64,000 nt of DNA from Actinoplanes flavus. Its GTDB lineage: Bacteria > Actinomycetota > Actinomycetes > Mycobacteriales > Micromonosporaceae. Below, piece after piece: positions 1-9,867 of this stretch; within the stretch, counting starts at the first letter, position 1, and the number at the start of each line of letters is the position of its first letter. The notes beneath the pieces are model-generated. The model was not told the origin of the DNA, made no database searches, and saw only the letters and a program-made list of their open reading frames with translations. A program made the position numbers and the translations under genes. Location of the stretch: contig NZ_JAGFNS010000017.1 of the NCBI RefSeq assembly GCF_017592555.1, positions 106,529-170,528 of the forward strand, read 5' to 3'.

Positions 1-188
1 GACAGACTGACGAAAAAGATCAGGCCGAGTACGAACGAGGCCGCCACCGAGGCGACGCCGAGCCAATGGCCCCATTTGTCGGCCCGTTTGCCGAGCAGCA
101 GCAGGATCGCCGCGCTGGCCAGCGGGATCGCCACGAGCAACCAGATGTTGCTCAGCACTCCCGTAGCCGGGGCGTAACCGATTTCCAC
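1..188 (-). CDS. nuoL: NADH-quinone oxidoreductase subunit L, N-terminal part (runs off the window)
   Basis: Only the first 62 codons are present; the gene continues beyond position 1. NuoL is a proton-pumping antiporter-like membrane subunit of complex I. The start is GTG at 188, just after an AAGGGG ribosome site that overlaps the end of nuoK, and translation begins (M)EIGYAPATGVL. A first hydrophobic helix (NIWLLVAIPLASAAILLLLG) is followed by a short charged loop and the start of a second helix. The identity rests on this N-terminus and on the invariant nuoK-nuoL order in actinobacterial nuo operons. Confidence 0.85.
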   Translation of the reverse strand, partial: MEIGYAPATGVLSNIWLLVAIPLASAAILLLLGKRADKWGHWLGVASVAASFVLGLIFFVSL

Positions 189-199
189 GTCAGGCCCCT

Positions 200-499
<300 letters not shown>

Positions 500-533
500 T
501 TCGCTGATCCCCCCTGCGATCCGTTCGCTGCGC

Positions 534-1277
534 TCACTTCTCGGTTCCCTTCGGCGCGACCTCGGACGGGGTCAGCTCGCGGATCGGGAGGATCGGCGAG
601 ATGCTCCGCTCGGCTCCGTTGCCGTCCGGCAGACGACCCGGCGCGGCCACCGACATGGTGTTCGCGTAGACGCCGGGGCCGGCCTTCGGACCCGGGTAGT
701 TGCCCGGCCGGAACCGCTCCTTCATGAGCGTCACCTGGTCCCGCTTCTCCTCCTTGGCCTTCTCGACGTGCGCCAGGATCATGGCGCCGACCGCGGCGGT
801 GATCAGCAGCGCCGAGGTGACCTCGAAGGCGAAGACGTACTTGGTGAAGAGCAGCGAGGCCAGACCCTCGACGTTGCCGTTCCGGTTGGCCGCGTCCAGG
901 CCGACCGACGGGGTGCCGCCGAGCGCGCGGGCCAGACCGGTGCCGATCAGGGCGGCGAAGCCCACACCCAGCACGATCGCGGCGACCCGCTGGCCGCGCA
1001 GCGTCTCGATCAGCGAGTCCGACGCGTCCCGGCCGACCAGCATCAGCACGAACAGGAACAGCATCATGATCGCGCCGGTGTAGACGATGATCTGGACGAA
1101 GCCCAGGAACGGCGCCGAGTTGATCACGTAGAAGAACCCGAGGTTCAGCATCGTGACGACCAGCCAGAGCGCGGAGTGGACCGCGTTGCGGGCCAGCACC
1201 ATGCCGAGCGCGCCGATCACCGCGAGCGAGCCGAGGATCCAGAACGCGACCTGCTCCCCGGTGGATACCTCGATCAT
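534..1277 (-). CDS. nuoJ: NADH-quinone oxidoreductase subunit J
   Basis: This 247-residue membrane subunit of complex I has five predicted helices, starting with 'VAFWILGSLAVIGALGMVL', and the family signature 'GFVQIIVYTGAIMMLFLFVLML'. The last ~80 residues form a charged, soluble tail (from about 'HVEKAKEEKRDQ'), as is common in actinobacterial NuoJ. The ATG start overlaps the nuoI stop by four bases (ATGA), so the two are translationally coupled. A longer reading in another frame (to 1350) is a GC-driven shadow. Confidence 0.95.
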   Translation of the reverse strand: MIEVSTGEQVAFWILGSLAVIGALGMVLARNAVHSALWLVVTMLNLGFFYVINSAPFLGFVQIIVYTGAIMMLFLFVLMLVGRDASDSLIETLRGQRVAAIVLGVGFAALIGTGLARALGGTPSVGLDAANRNGNVEGLASLLFTKYVFAFEVTSALLITAAVGAMILAHVEKAKEEKRDQVTLMKERFRPGNYPGPKAGPGVYANTMSVAAPGRLPDGNGAERSISPILPIRELTPSEVAPKGTEK

Positions 1278-1906
1278 GCCGCTCCCTCCCGGCGAACCGT
1301 GCCGGCCGTCTCCGGGCGGGCGGCGTGCTCCTCGGGTTCGGACGCGTCATGCGTGGCCGACGCGGCCCACGGCGCCCGCTCCGCGCCGACCGAGGTGCCC
1401 GGGTTGGTGAGCGCCCCGAGGTAGTAGTCCTTGTCGGTCTCGCCCAGGCGCATCGGGTGCGGCGGCTGCTCCATGCCGGGCAGCAGCGGGGCCAGCAGTT
1501 CCTTCTTCGTGAAGATCAGGTCCTGGCGGCTGTCGCGGGCCAGCTCGTACTCGTTGCTCATGGTCAGCGAGCGGGTCGGGCAGGCCTCGATGCAGAGCCC
1601 GCAGAAGATGCAGCGCGCGTAGTTGATCTGGTAGATCTTCGCGTACCGCTCACCCGGCGAGAACCGCTGCTCGTCGGTGTTGTCGCCGCCCTCGACGTAG
1701 ATCGCGTCGGCCGGGCAGGCCCAGGCGCACAGCTCGCAGCCGATGCACTTCTCCAGGCCGTCCGGGTGCCGGTTGAGAATGTGCCGCCCGTGGTAGCGCG
1801 GCGCCGGCTTCGGCGGGGAGAACGGGTAATCGGTGGTGATCACCTTGCGGAACATGTGCGCGAAGGTCACGCCGAACCCTTTGAAGGAGCCGGTAAACGT
1901 GCCCAC
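1274..1906 (-). CDS. nuoI: NADH-quinone oxidoreductase subunit I (two 4Fe-4S clusters)
   Basis: This is the 8Fe ferredoxin-like subunit of the complex I peripheral arm, carrying electrons toward NuoB. Two complete cluster motifs are visible: Cys54, 57, 60 and 64 (CIGCELCAWAC) and Cys99, 102, 105 and 109 (CIFCGLCIEAC). I chose GTG 1906 as start (210 residues) because it follows the nuoH stop directly and an AAGGAGG ribosome site lies inside the end of nuoH. The open frame extends 28 codons further upstream without homologous content. The tail after ~residue 165 is variable and low-complexity. Confidence 0.95.
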   Translation of the reverse strand: MGTFTGSFKGFGVTFAHMFRKVITTDYPFSPPKPAPRYHGRHILNRHPDGLEKCIGCELCAWACPADAIYVEGGDNTDEQRFSPGERYAKIYQINYARCIFCGLCIEACPTRSLTMSNEYELARDSRQDLIFTKKELLAPLLPGMEQPPHPMRLGETDKDYYLGALTNPGTSVGAERAPWAASATHDASEPEEHAARPETAGTVRREGAA

Positions 1907-1907
1907 G

Positions 1908-3293
1908 TCACACCTCCTTCGTTTCGGGCTCGCCGTCCACAGAGGCGGGGACGGTGGCCGGGGCGCGTTCGGCCACGGCACGGCGGGCACGGGGGCTCGG
2001 CGGGACCTGCAGATCCATCGGCGGGACCGGGAAGCTGCCCGGCGGCCGCTGGTGCAACTCCTCCTCGAGGGAGAGCTGCTTCGGTTTCTTCGGTGACGGC
2101 CAGCCCCAGGCGACGGCCAGGACCAGAACCGCGACGACCGCGGTGGTGGTCCACCGGGCGGTGTCCGAGATCTGGCCGCTGCGGGCGACCTTGAAGAACG
2201 CCAGGCAGAGGATCCACACCAGGTTGACCGGGATCAGGACCTTCCAACCGAACCGCATGAACTGGTCGTAGCGCATCCGGGGCAGCGTGGCCCGCAGCCA
2301 GATGAAGCCGAAGAGCAGGATCAGCACCTTGCCGAAGAACCAGAGCAGCGGCCAGTAGCCGGAGTTGGCGCCCTCCCAGAAGGTGGTGATCGGGGCCGGA
2401 GCCCGCCAGCCGCCCAGGAACAGCGTGGTGCAGAACGCCGAGACGGTGATCATGTTGATGTACTCGGCCAGGAAGAACAGTGCGAACTTGAACGACGAGT
2501 ACTCCGTGTGGAAACCGCCGACCAGCTCGGACTCGGCCTCGGGGAGGTCGAACGGGGCCCGGTTGGTCTCACCGACGGCCGCGATCATGTAGATGATGAA
2601 GCTCGGCAGGAGCTGGACCGCGTACCAGCCGGGGGCGGTCACCTCGGTGCCGAAGATCTCCACCGGGGTGCCGGCGCCCTGCGCCTTGACGATCTGCGAG
2701 GTGCTCATCGTGCCGGCGGTCATGAACACCGCCACGATGGACAGGCCCATCGCGACCTCGTACGAGATCATCTGAGCGCTCGACCGCAGACCGCCGAGCA
2801 GCGGGTAGGTCGAGCCGGAGGCCCAGCCGGCCAGCACCACGCCGTAGACGCTCATCGACGAGCAGGCGAGCAGCACCAGCACGGAGACCGGTACGTCGGT
2901 GAGCTGGAGCGCGGTCTTCTGACCGAACATGGTCACCACGCCGCCGAACGGCATCACCGAGAAGGCGGTGAAGGCCGTGGTCGCGGAGATCACCGGGGCG
3001 ATGAAGTAGACCACCTTGTCGGCGGTCTTGGGGATGATCTCCTCCTTGAACGGCAGCTTCACGCCGTCGCTGAGGCTCTGCAACCAGCCCTTCGGACCGA
3101 CCTGGTTGGGGCCCGGCCGGACCGCCATCCGGGCCACGACCTTGCGCTCATAGTTGATCGTGAACAGCGTCAGCAGCAGGAGCAGGACGAAGACGCCGAC
3201 CAGCTTGATCAGAACGATCCACCAGACGTCGTTCTCGAACGTCTCCAGGGTGGGATCGACGGCGTGCGCCGCGACCACGAAAGATCCGCTCAC
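1908..3293 (-). CDS. nuoH: NADH-quinone oxidoreductase subunit H
   Basis: This 461-residue membrane subunit lies at the junction with the peripheral arm, near the quinone site. Eight or more helices are predicted. Family motifs include 'RPGPNQVGPKGWLQSLSDG' near the N-terminus, 'RAPFDLPEAESELVGGFHTE' in the acidic quinone-site loop, and 'RATLPRMRYDQFM'. It starts at GTG 3293, overlapping the nuoG stop. The final ~75 residues (Pro/Arg-rich, ending ETKEV) form a cytoplasmic extension beyond the E. coli protein, as seen in other actinobacteria. Confidence 0.95.
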   Translation of the reverse strand: MSGSFVVAAHAVDPTLETFENDVWWIVLIKLVGVFVLLLLLTLFTINYERKVVARMAVRPGPNQVGPKGWLQSLSDGVKLPFKEEIIPKTADKVVYFIAPVISATTAFTAFSVMPFGGVVTMFGQKTALQLTDVPVSVLVLLACSSMSVYGVVLAGWASGSTYPLLGGLRSSAQMISYEVAMGLSIVAVFMTAGTMSTSQIVKAQGAGTPVEIFGTEVTAPGWYAVQLLPSFIIYMIAAVGETNRAPFDLPEAESELVGGFHTEYSSFKFALFFLAEYINMITVSAFCTTLFLGGWRAPAPITTFWEGANSGYWPLLWFFGKVLILLFGFIWLRATLPRMRYDQFMRFGWKVLIPVNLVWILCLAFFKVARSGQISDTARWTTTAVVAVLVLAVAWGWPSPKKPKQLSLEEELHQRPPGSFPVPPMDLQVPPSPRARRAVAERAPATVPASVDGEPETKEV

Positions 3294-5788
3294 TGGACCG
3301 CTCCCTCGGCGAGGATCGGGCCGGGAACCCCGGCGCTCAGCTTGACCACCGCGCCGGCGGTGACGCCGAGACTGCGCCGGACCGTCGAGCCCGGTGAGTT
3401 CGTCGGCAGCCACACCACCCGCGGCGGCAGGTCGGTGATCGCGGCCGGCAGCGTGACCGTGCCACGGACGGTGCTCACCGTGACCAGGTCGCCGTCGCCG
3501 ACGCCCAGCGACTCGGCGAGGTCCTTGCCGATCCGGGCCACCGGCGGCCGGGCGGTGCCGGCCAGCACCTGGTCGCCGTCGAGCAGCGAGCCCAGGTCGA
3601 TCAACTGGTGCCAGGTGGCGAGGACCGCCTCGTCGCCGGCCGGCTGTGCGGGCCGGGCCGCCTCGGCGGCGGGCTGCGCCGGGTTCGGCGCCGTGCTGCC
3701 GGGCAGGGCGCCCAGCTCACGGCGGATCGCCATCACGTCCCCGGTGTTCAGGGTGACGTCGAGCAGCGCGGCGATCGCCTCCAGCACCCGGCCGTCGGTC
3801 ATCGCCGTGCTCTTCAGCACCGCGCCGAACGACCGCAGCCGGCTCTCCCAGTCCATGTAGGTGCCGGCCTTCTCGACGGCCGGCGCGATCGGCAGGACCA
3901 CGTCCGCCCGCCGGGTCACGGCGCTCTGCCGCATCTCGAGGCTGACCAGGAAGGGCACCGCGTCGAGCGCCTCCTCGGCCAGCCGCGGGTCGGTCAGGTC
4001 GGCCGGGTCGACGCCGCCGACCAGCAGGGCGCCGAGAGTGCCGTCCGCGGCGGCCGCGATGATCCGGTCGACGTCCCGGCCGGCCGTCCCGGGCAGCACG
4101 CCCGGCTCGACCTTCCAGGCCAGCGACAGCTCGGCGCGGGCCGCCGGGTCGGTGACCGGACGGCCCCCGGGCAGCAGGTTGGGCAGACAGCCGGCGTCGA
4201 TCGCGCCACGGTCTCCGGCCCGGCGGGGCACCCACGCGAGGCGGGCGCCGCTGCGGTCGGCCAGGGCCGCCGCCGCGCTGAGCCCACCCGGCACGGTGGC
4301 CAGCCGCTCACCCACGATCAGCAGCGAGCCGGGCGCGCTGAGCGCGGCGGCCACCGCCGGGTCGGTGCCGAGCAGGTGGGCCTCGTCGCCCGGGACGGCC
4401 GCGACGAGCGCGGCGCCGAGCTTCTCCAGACCCCGGGAGAGGTACGAGGAGACGGCGGTGATCTTGAGGTTGCCCCTGCGGTGGCCCTTGCGCAGCCGCA
4501 GGAAGAGGATCGGCGCCTCCTCCTCCGGCTCCAGGCCCACGATCAGAACCGACGGGGCGTTCTCCACGTCCTCGTACGTCACTCCGGTGCCCCCGGCGAC
4601 GTTCGCGGCCAGGAAGTCGGCCTCCTCGGTGATCGCGGTCGACGATCCGGTGGCACGGACCGGCCGGGCCCGGAAGTCGATGTCGTTGCTGCCGAGGACG
4701 GTCCGGGTGAACTTCGCGTACGCGTACGCGTCCTCCACCGTGAGCCGGCCGCCCGGAAGGACCCCGACGCCGCGCTCGCGTGCGGCCTTCAGTCCCTCGG
4801 CCGCGATGAGCAGCGCCTCGCTCCAGGCCGCCTCGCGCAGCTCACCGGTGGCCGCGTCGCGGACCAGCGGGGTCATGATGCGGTCGGTGGCGGTGGCGTA
4901 GCGGAAGCCCCAGCGGCCCTTGTCGCAGTTCCACTCCTCGTTGACCGCCGGGTCGTCGCCGGCCAGGCGGCGCAGCACCTTCCCGCGCCGGTGGTCGGTG
5001 CGCTGCGAGCAGCCGGAGGCGCAGTGCTCGCAGGCGCTGGGCGTGGAGACCAGGTCGAACGGGCGGGCGCGGAACCGGTACTGCTCGCCGGTGAGCGCGC
5101 CGACCGGGCAGATCTGGATGGTGTTGCCGGAGAAGTAGGAGTTGAACGGGACATCGCCGGCACCGTCGCCGACCTCACCGTCACCGGTGCCGTCGCCGCC
5201 GAAGAAGTCGTCCCGGTAGACGTTGATCTGCTCGCCGGAGGAGCGGTCCATCAGGTCGATGAACTTGTCTCCGGCGATCTCCTCGGAGAACCGGGTGCAG
5301 CGCTGGCAGAGCACGCAGCGTTCCCGGTCCAGCAGCACCTGGCTGGAGATGTGGATCGGCTTCTGGTACTCCCGCTTCTCCTCCACGAACCGGGAGTCCG
5401 CCCGGCCGGTGCTCATCGCCTGGTTCTGCAGCGGGCACTCGCCGCCCTTGTCGCAGGTGGGGCAGTCGAGCGGGTGGTTGATCAGCAGCAGTTCCATGAC
5501 GCCGGCCTGCGCCTTGGCGGCGACCGGCGAGCTGAGCTGGGTCTTCACCACCATGCCCTCGGCCACCGTCTGGGTGCAGGAGGCCACCGGCTTGCGCTGG
5601 CCCTCCACCTCGACGAGGCACTGCCGGCAGGCGCCGGCCGGGGCGAGCAGCGGGTGGTCACAGAACCGCGGGATGGCGATGCCCATCCGCTCGGCGACCC
5701 GGATGACCAGCTCGCCCTTCTCGGCGGTGACCTCGACCCCGTCGATGACGAGCTTGACGGTGTCGACCCTCTTGGATACGTCGGTCAT
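3290..5788 (-). CDS. nuoG: NADH-quinone oxidoreductase subunit G (Fe-S / molybdopterin-fold)
   Basis: This 832-residue peripheral subunit carries the electron wire of complex I. The N-terminal ~240 residues bind a 2Fe-2S cluster (Cys in 'CDHPLLAPAGACRQCLVEVE'), a His-ligated 4Fe-4S cluster ('HPLDCPTCDKGGECPLQ') and another 4Fe-4S cluster ('RCVLCQRCTRF', with 'CPVGALT'). An additional Cys group, 'SACEHCASGC', follows. The rest is a degenerate molybdopterin-oxidoreductase fold. ATG 5788 overlaps the nuoF stop (ATGA). A 1036-residue open frame exists, but its first ~200 residues are an out-of-frame shadow of nuoF. Confidence 0.95.
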   Translation of the reverse strand: MTDVSKRVDTVKLVIDGVEVTAEKGELVIRVAERMGIAIPRFCDHPLLAPAGACRQCLVEVEGQRKPVASCTQTVAEGMVVKTQLSSPVAAKAQAGVMELLLINHPLDCPTCDKGGECPLQNQAMSTGRADSRFVEEKREYQKPIHISSQVLLDRERCVLCQRCTRFSEEIAGDKFIDLMDRSSGEQINVYRDDFFGGDGTGDGEVGDGAGDVPFNSYFSGNTIQICPVGALTGEQYRFRARPFDLVSTPSACEHCASGCSQRTDHRRGKVLRRLAGDDPAVNEEWNCDKGRWGFRYATATDRIMTPLVRDAATGELREAAWSEALLIAAEGLKAARERGVGVLPGGRLTVEDAYAYAKFTRTVLGSNDIDFRARPVRATGSSTAITEEADFLAANVAGGTGVTYEDVENAPSVLIVGLEPEEEAPILFLRLRKGHRRGNLKITAVSSYLSRGLEKLGAALVAAVPGDEAHLLGTDPAVAAALSAPGSLLIVGERLATVPGGLSAAAALADRSGARLAWVPRRAGDRGAIDAGCLPNLLPGGRPVTDPAARAELSLAWKVEPGVLPGTAGRDVDRIIAAAADGTLGALLVGGVDPADLTDPRLAEEALDAVPFLVSLEMRQSAVTRRADVVLPIAPAVEKAGTYMDWESRLRSFGAVLKSTAMTDGRVLEAIAALLDVTLNTGDVMAIRRELGALPGSTAPNPAQPAAEAARPAQPAGDEAVLATWHQLIDLGSLLDGDQVLAGTARPPVARIGKDLAESLGVGDGDLVTVSTVRGTVTLPAAITDLPPRVVWLPTNSPGSTVRRSLGVTAGAVVKLSAGVPGPILAEGAVQ

Positions 5789-7104
5789 CAGTGCGCTCCA
5801 ACTAGGGACTTCTCGGACAGCCGCGGGGCGGTCCGGCCCTCGATGTAGTCCAGGTAGTCCTGCCGGAACCACTTGAGCGTCGACACGACGGGCGTGGCCG
5901 CGCCGTCGCCGAGGCCGCAGAAGGACCGGCCGAAGATGTTGTCCGCGGTGTCCTGCAGGGTGTCCAGGTCCTTGTAGGTGCCCTGACCGGCGAGGATCCG
6001 CCGGTAGGTGCGCACCATCCAGTAGTTGCCCTCCCGGCACGGGGTGCACTTGCCGCAGGACTCGTGGTGGTAGAACTCCAGCCACCGCCACGTGTTGTAG
6101 ACCGGGCAGTCCTGGTCCGAGAAGATCTGCATGGCCGTGGTGCCGAGGATCGACCCGGCCGCCGACACCCCCTCGAAGTCCATCGGGGTGTCGATGTGCT
6201 CGGCGGTCAGGATCGGCGTCGACGAGCCGCCCGGCGTCCAGAACTTCAGGTTGTGGCCCGGCTTCATGCCCCCGGCCAGCTCGATCAGCTCGCGCAGGGT
6301 GATGCCGAGGCCGCACTCGTACTGGCCCGGGTTGGTGATCCGGCCGGACAGCGAGTAGATCATCGGGCCGGCCGACTTCTCGGTGCCCATGCTCTTCCAC
6401 CAGTCGGCGCCGCCCAGCACGATGTAGGGCACGCTGGCGATGGTCCCGACGTTGTTGACCACGGTCGGGCTCGCGTAGAGGCCGGCGATCGCCGGGAACG
6501 GCGGCCGCAGCCGCGGCTGACCGCGGAAGCCCTCCAGCGAGTCGAGCAGCGCGGTCTCCTCACCACAGATGTACGCGCCGGCGCCGCTGTGCACGACCAG
6601 GTCCAGGTCGAATCCCGAGCCGAGAATGTTCTTCCCGAGGTAGCCCTTGGCGTACGCCTCCTGGACCGCGTTGCGCAGCCGCCGGGCGGCGTGCACCGCC
6701 TCGCCACGGATGTAGATGTACGCCCGGTTGGCCCGGATCGCGTAGGAGGCGATGATCGCGCCCTCCACCAGCGAGTGCGGGTCGTACGTCATGAGCGGCA
6801 GGTCCTTGCAGGTGCCCGGCTCGCCCTCGTCCGCGTTGATCACGAGGTAGTGCGGCTTGCCGTCGCCCTGCGGGATGAATCCCCACTTGAGCCCGGTGGG
6901 GAAGCCCGCGCCGCCACGGCCGCGCAGGCCGGAGTCCTTGACCAGCTGGATCAGGTCGTCCGGGTGCACGTCCAGCGCCTTGCGCAGCGCCAGGTAGCCG
7001 TCGAGTCGTTCGTAGACCCCGATCCGCCAGGCGTCCGGCGAGAGCCAGCGCTTGGTCAGCACGGGGGTGAGCTTCTGGAGGACCTCCGGCCGTGGCTGGG
7101 TCAC
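5788..7104 (-). CDS. nuoF: NADH-quinone oxidoreductase subunit F (NADH/FMN site)
   Basis: This 438-residue subunit oxidises NADH and passes electrons to FMN. Visible motifs are the glycine-rich NADH/FMN binding stretch 'GLRGRGGAGFPTGLKWG', the flavin-site segment 'NADEGEPGTCKD', and the 4Fe-4S motif 'SCGKCTPCREG' near residue 350. It starts at GTG 7104, overlapping the nuoE stop (GTGA). The open frame continues upstream as a shadow of nuoE, which is excluded. Confidence 0.96.
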   Translation of the reverse strand: MTQPRPEVLQKLTPVLTKRWLSPDAWRIGVYERLDGYLALRKALDVHPDDLIQLVKDSGLRGRGGAGFPTGLKWGFIPQGDGKPHYLVINADEGEPGTCKDLPLMTYDPHSLVEGAIIASYAIRANRAYIYIRGEAVHAARRLRNAVQEAYAKGYLGKNILGSGFDLDLVVHSGAGAYICGEETALLDSLEGFRGQPRLRPPFPAIAGLYASPTVVNNVGTIASVPYIVLGGADWWKSMGTEKSAGPMIYSLSGRITNPGQYECGLGITLRELIELAGGMKPGHNLKFWTPGGSSTPILTAEHIDTPMDFEGVSAAGSILGTTAMQIFSDQDCPVYNTWRWLEFYHHESCGKCTPCREGNYWMVRTYRRILAGQGTYKDLDTLQDTADNIFGRSFCGLGDGAATPVVSTLKWFRQDYLDYIEGRTAPRLSEKSLVGAH

Positions 7105-7841
7105 TTCTTCTCCTCGGTGACGCGCGGCTTGGTCTTGGTGATCGGGGTGTCCGGGTCGAAGCCGGCCACCGTGACACCGTGTTCCTGCGCCAGCCGCACA
7201 CCGCGCAGCGTGGGCGCGCCCGCCACCCCGTCGGCCACCGCGCCGTCGCGCGGGTCGGCGAAGCCGGCCAGCTGGTACTGCATCTCCCGCAGCGAGCAGA
7301 TCCGGGCGCCCCGGGCGGGCGTCGGCCGCTCCCCCTTGCGCAGGTTCTCCACCAGCTCGACAGCGCTCTCCGGGGTCGCCTGGTCGACGGTGAAGTCGTA
7401 GTTGACCGTCACCACCGGCGCGTAGTCGCAGGCGGCCAGGCACTCGGCGTGCTCCAGCGTGATCCGGCCGTCGGCCGTGGTCTCGTCGTGGCCGACCCCG
7501 AGGTGCTCGGACAGCTGGTCGTAGACCTCCTGGCCGCCCATCACGTTGCACAGGGTGTTGGTGCAGACGCTGACCAGGTACTCACCGGTGGGGCGCCGCT
7601 TGTACATGGTGTAGAAGGTCGCGACCGCGCCGACCTGGGCCTTGTTGATGCCGAGCAGTTCGGCGCAGAAGGCCACCCCGTTCGGGCTGACGAAGCCCTC
7701 CTCGGTCTGCACCAGGTGCAGCAGCGGCAGCAGCGCGGAGCGTTCCCGGCCGGCCGGGTAGCGGGCGAGGATCTCGAGCGCTGGCTCGAGAAGCTTCGCC
7801 GCCAGTGGTTCGGCGGCCGGCGAGAATTCCACCGTTGTCAT
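7101..7841 (-). CDS. nuoE: NADH-quinone oxidoreductase subunit E (2Fe-2S)
   Basis: This is the thioredoxin-fold subunit that pairs with NuoF. Cluster cysteines are visible in 'VCTNTLCNVMGG' and 'HAECLAACDYAP'. At 246 residues it is longer than the ~165-residue E. coli protein. The extra C-terminal ~80 residues (from about 'KGERPTPARG') are charged and of uncertain role; such tails occur in actinobacterial NuoE. ATG 7841 overlaps the nuoD stop (ATGA). Confidence 0.95.
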   Translation of the reverse strand: MTTVEFSPAAEPLAAKLLEPALEILARYPAGRERSALLPLLHLVQTEEGFVSPNGVAFCAELLGINKAQVGAVATFYTMYKRRPTGEYLVSVCTNTLCNVMGGQEVYDQLSEHLGVGHDETTADGRITLEHAECLAACDYAPVVTVNYDFTVDQATPESAVELVENLRKGERPTPARGARICSLREMQYQLAGFADPRDGAVADGVAGAPTLRGVRLAQEHGVTVAGFDPDTPITKTKPRVTEEKK

Positions 7842-9163
7842 CGGTCACACCCACCCATCACGGGATCCAGCGAAGCGCCGCCGGCGATCACGTCGGCCAG
7901 CAGGGCGCCCTCGGCCATCGCGGGGATGGCCTGGAGGTTCACGAAGCTCGGCTCGCGGTAGTGCACCCGGTACGGATGGGTGCCCCCGTCGGAGACCGCG
8001 TGTACGCCGAGTTCGCCACGCGGGTGCTCGATGGCGACGTAGACCTGGCCGGGCGGAACCCGGAAGCCCTCGGTCACCAGCTTGAAGTGGTGGATCAGCG
8101 ACTCCATCGACTGACCCATGATCTTGGCGACGTGCTCGAGCGAGTTCCCGAGCCCGTCGAGGCCGAGCGCGAGCTGCGACGGCCAGGCGATCTTCTTGTC
8201 CTCGATCCAGATCGGCCCGGGACGGAGGCGGTCCAGCGCCTGCTCGACGATCTTCAGCGACTCCCGGATCTCCGCCACCCGGACCAGGTAGCGGCCCCAG
8301 ACGTCGCCGGTCGTCGCGGTGGGCACGTCGAACTCGTAGTTCTCGTAACCGCAGTAGGGCATCGTCTTGCGCAGGTCCCAGGGCAGGCCGGCCGAGCGCA
8401 GCACCGGCCCGGTGATGCCCAGGGCCAGGCAGCCGGTCACGTCCAGCACCGCGACACCCTGGGTGCGCTGCTGCCAGATGACCTGCCCGGAGAGCATGGC
8501 CTCGTACTCCTTGAGCTTCTTCGGCAGGTACTTGAGGAAGTCGCGGATCTTCTTGACCGCGGACTCCGGCAGGTCCTGCGCGAGACCGCCCGGGCGGATG
8601 TAGCCGTTGTTCATCCGCAGGCCGGAGGTCTCCTCGAAGATGTCGAGGATGTACTCCCGCTCGCGGAAGCCGTACAGCATCATCGAGATCGCGCCCAGCT
8701 CCATGCCGGTGGTGGCCAGCCAGACCAGGTGCGAGGCGATCCGCTGGAGCTCCATGAACATGACCCGGATCGTGTTGGTGCGCTCGGTGATCTGGTCGGT
8801 GACGCCGAGCAGCTTCTCCACGGCGAGGCAGTAGGCCACCTCGTTCGACATGTTGGAGAGGTAGTCCATCCGGGTCACGAAGGTGACGCCCTGGGTCCAG
8901 TTGCGGTACTCCAGGTTCTTCTCGATCCCGGTGTGCAGGTAGCCGACGACCGGGCGGCACTCGGTCACCGTCTCGCCCTCGAGTTCGAGCACCAGCCGGA
9001 GCACACCGTGGGTGGACGGGTGCTGCGGGCCCATGTTGACGACGATCTTCTCGTTGCTGAGCGGGTCGACGCTGGCGGTGAGGGAGTCCCAGTCGCCGCC
9101 GGTGACCGTGAAGACCCGGCCCTCGGTGGTCTCGCGCTCGCTCGCGTACTCAGATGTGGTCAC
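7838..9163 (-). CDS. nuoD: NADH-quinone oxidoreductase subunit D
   Basis: This 441-residue subunit forms the quinone-binding cavity with NuoB. The hallmarks are 'VVNMGPQHPSTHGVLRLVL' near residue 40 (quinone-site His), 'GYLHTGIEKN', and the C-terminal 'GGTHPYRVHYREPSF' and 'DPVMGGCDR'. It starts at GTG 9163, overlapping the nuoC stop by four bases. Confidence 0.96.
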   Translation of the reverse strand: MTTSEYASERETTEGRVFTVTGGDWDSLTASVDPLSNEKIVVNMGPQHPSTHGVLRLVLELEGETVTECRPVVGYLHTGIEKNLEYRNWTQGVTFVTRMDYLSNMSNEVAYCLAVEKLLGVTDQITERTNTIRVMFMELQRIASHLVWLATTGMELGAISMMLYGFREREYILDIFEETSGLRMNNGYIRPGGLAQDLPESAVKKIRDFLKYLPKKLKEYEAMLSGQVIWQQRTQGVAVLDVTGCLALGITGPVLRSAGLPWDLRKTMPYCGYENYEFDVPTATTGDVWGRYLVRVAEIRESLKIVEQALDRLRPGPIWIEDKKIAWPSQLALGLDGLGNSLEHVAKIMGQSMESLIHHFKLVTEGFRVPPGQVYVAIEHPRGELGVHAVSDGGTHPYRVHYREPSFVNLQAIPAMAEGALLADVIAGGASLDPVMGGCDR

Positions 9164-9867
9164 TGGTAGACCCTCCGCTGGTCGGGAGGCGGAATCTCGG
9201 CGCCCTTGTACTCGACGGGCACGCCGCCGAGCGGGTAGTCCTTGCGCTGGGGGTGGCCCTCCCAGTCGTCCGGCATGAGGATTCGCGTCAGGTTCGGGTG
9301 GCCGGCGAAGACGACGCCGAACATGTCGTAGATCTCCCGCTCCTGCCAGTCGGCGGTCGGGTAGACCCGGGTCACGCTCGGGACGGTCACGCCGTCGGCC
9401 ACCGCGACCTCCAGCCGCACCCGGCGGCGATAGGTCATCGAAGTCAATTGATAAGCGATGTGGAATCGGCGCTCATCGGATCCGAGATAATCCACCGCGT
9501 CAACGGACGAACACAGTTCGAAGCGGAGTGCGGCGTCGTCGCGCATTACCTGACACACCTCGACGATGTGTTCGGCGCGTACGTGAAGTGTGAGCTCCGC
9601 CCTATCCACGACCACCTTCTCGATGGCTTCGGAGAGGGCCGGATAAGCTTCCTCCAACGCGTCATAGACGTCGTCGAAATACTCGCCGTAGGGTCGTGGG
9701 CTGCTGAAAACAGCAGGTCGCGGGCGGGTCAGGCGACCAAAGCCGGAGACGTCTCCGGTGCCTTTGACGCCGAACATGCCCTTATCCGGGCTGGGCGGCG
9801 TCTGTGCGGGAGCACCCAATTCCGCACCCACCGGAGCACTACCCTCGGTTCCGGATTGAATACTCAT
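9160..9867 (-). CDS. nuoC: NADH-quinone oxidoreductase subunit C
   Basis: This 235-residue peripheral subunit has the Complex1_30kDa signature 'YPTADWQEREIYDMFGVVFAGHP' followed by 'RILMPDDWEGHPQRKDYPLGG'. The first ~55 residues are a disordered Gly/Pro-rich leader without family homology. ATG 9867 overlaps the nuoB stop (ATGA), which fixes the start. By eye the codons between roughly 9430 and 9870 are richer in A/T than those of neighbouring nuo genes. Confidence 0.94.
   Translation of the reverse strand: MSIQSGTEGSAPVGAELGAPAQTPPSPDKGMFGVKGTGDVSGFGRLTRPRPAVFSSPRPYGEYFDDVYDALEEAYPALSEAIEKVVVDRAELTLHVRAEHIVEVCQVMRDDAALRFELCSSVDAVDYLGSDERRFHIAYQLTSMTYRRRVRLEVAVADGVTVPSVTRVYPTADWQEREIYDMFGVVFAGHPNLTRILMPDDWEGHPQRKDYPLGGVPVEYKGAEIPPPDQRRVYQ

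Noticed and set aside
3290..6400. Extended 1036-residue NuoG
   Set aside because: The first ~200 residues are out-of-frame nuoF sequence; the ATG at 5788 gives family length and the ATGA coupling.
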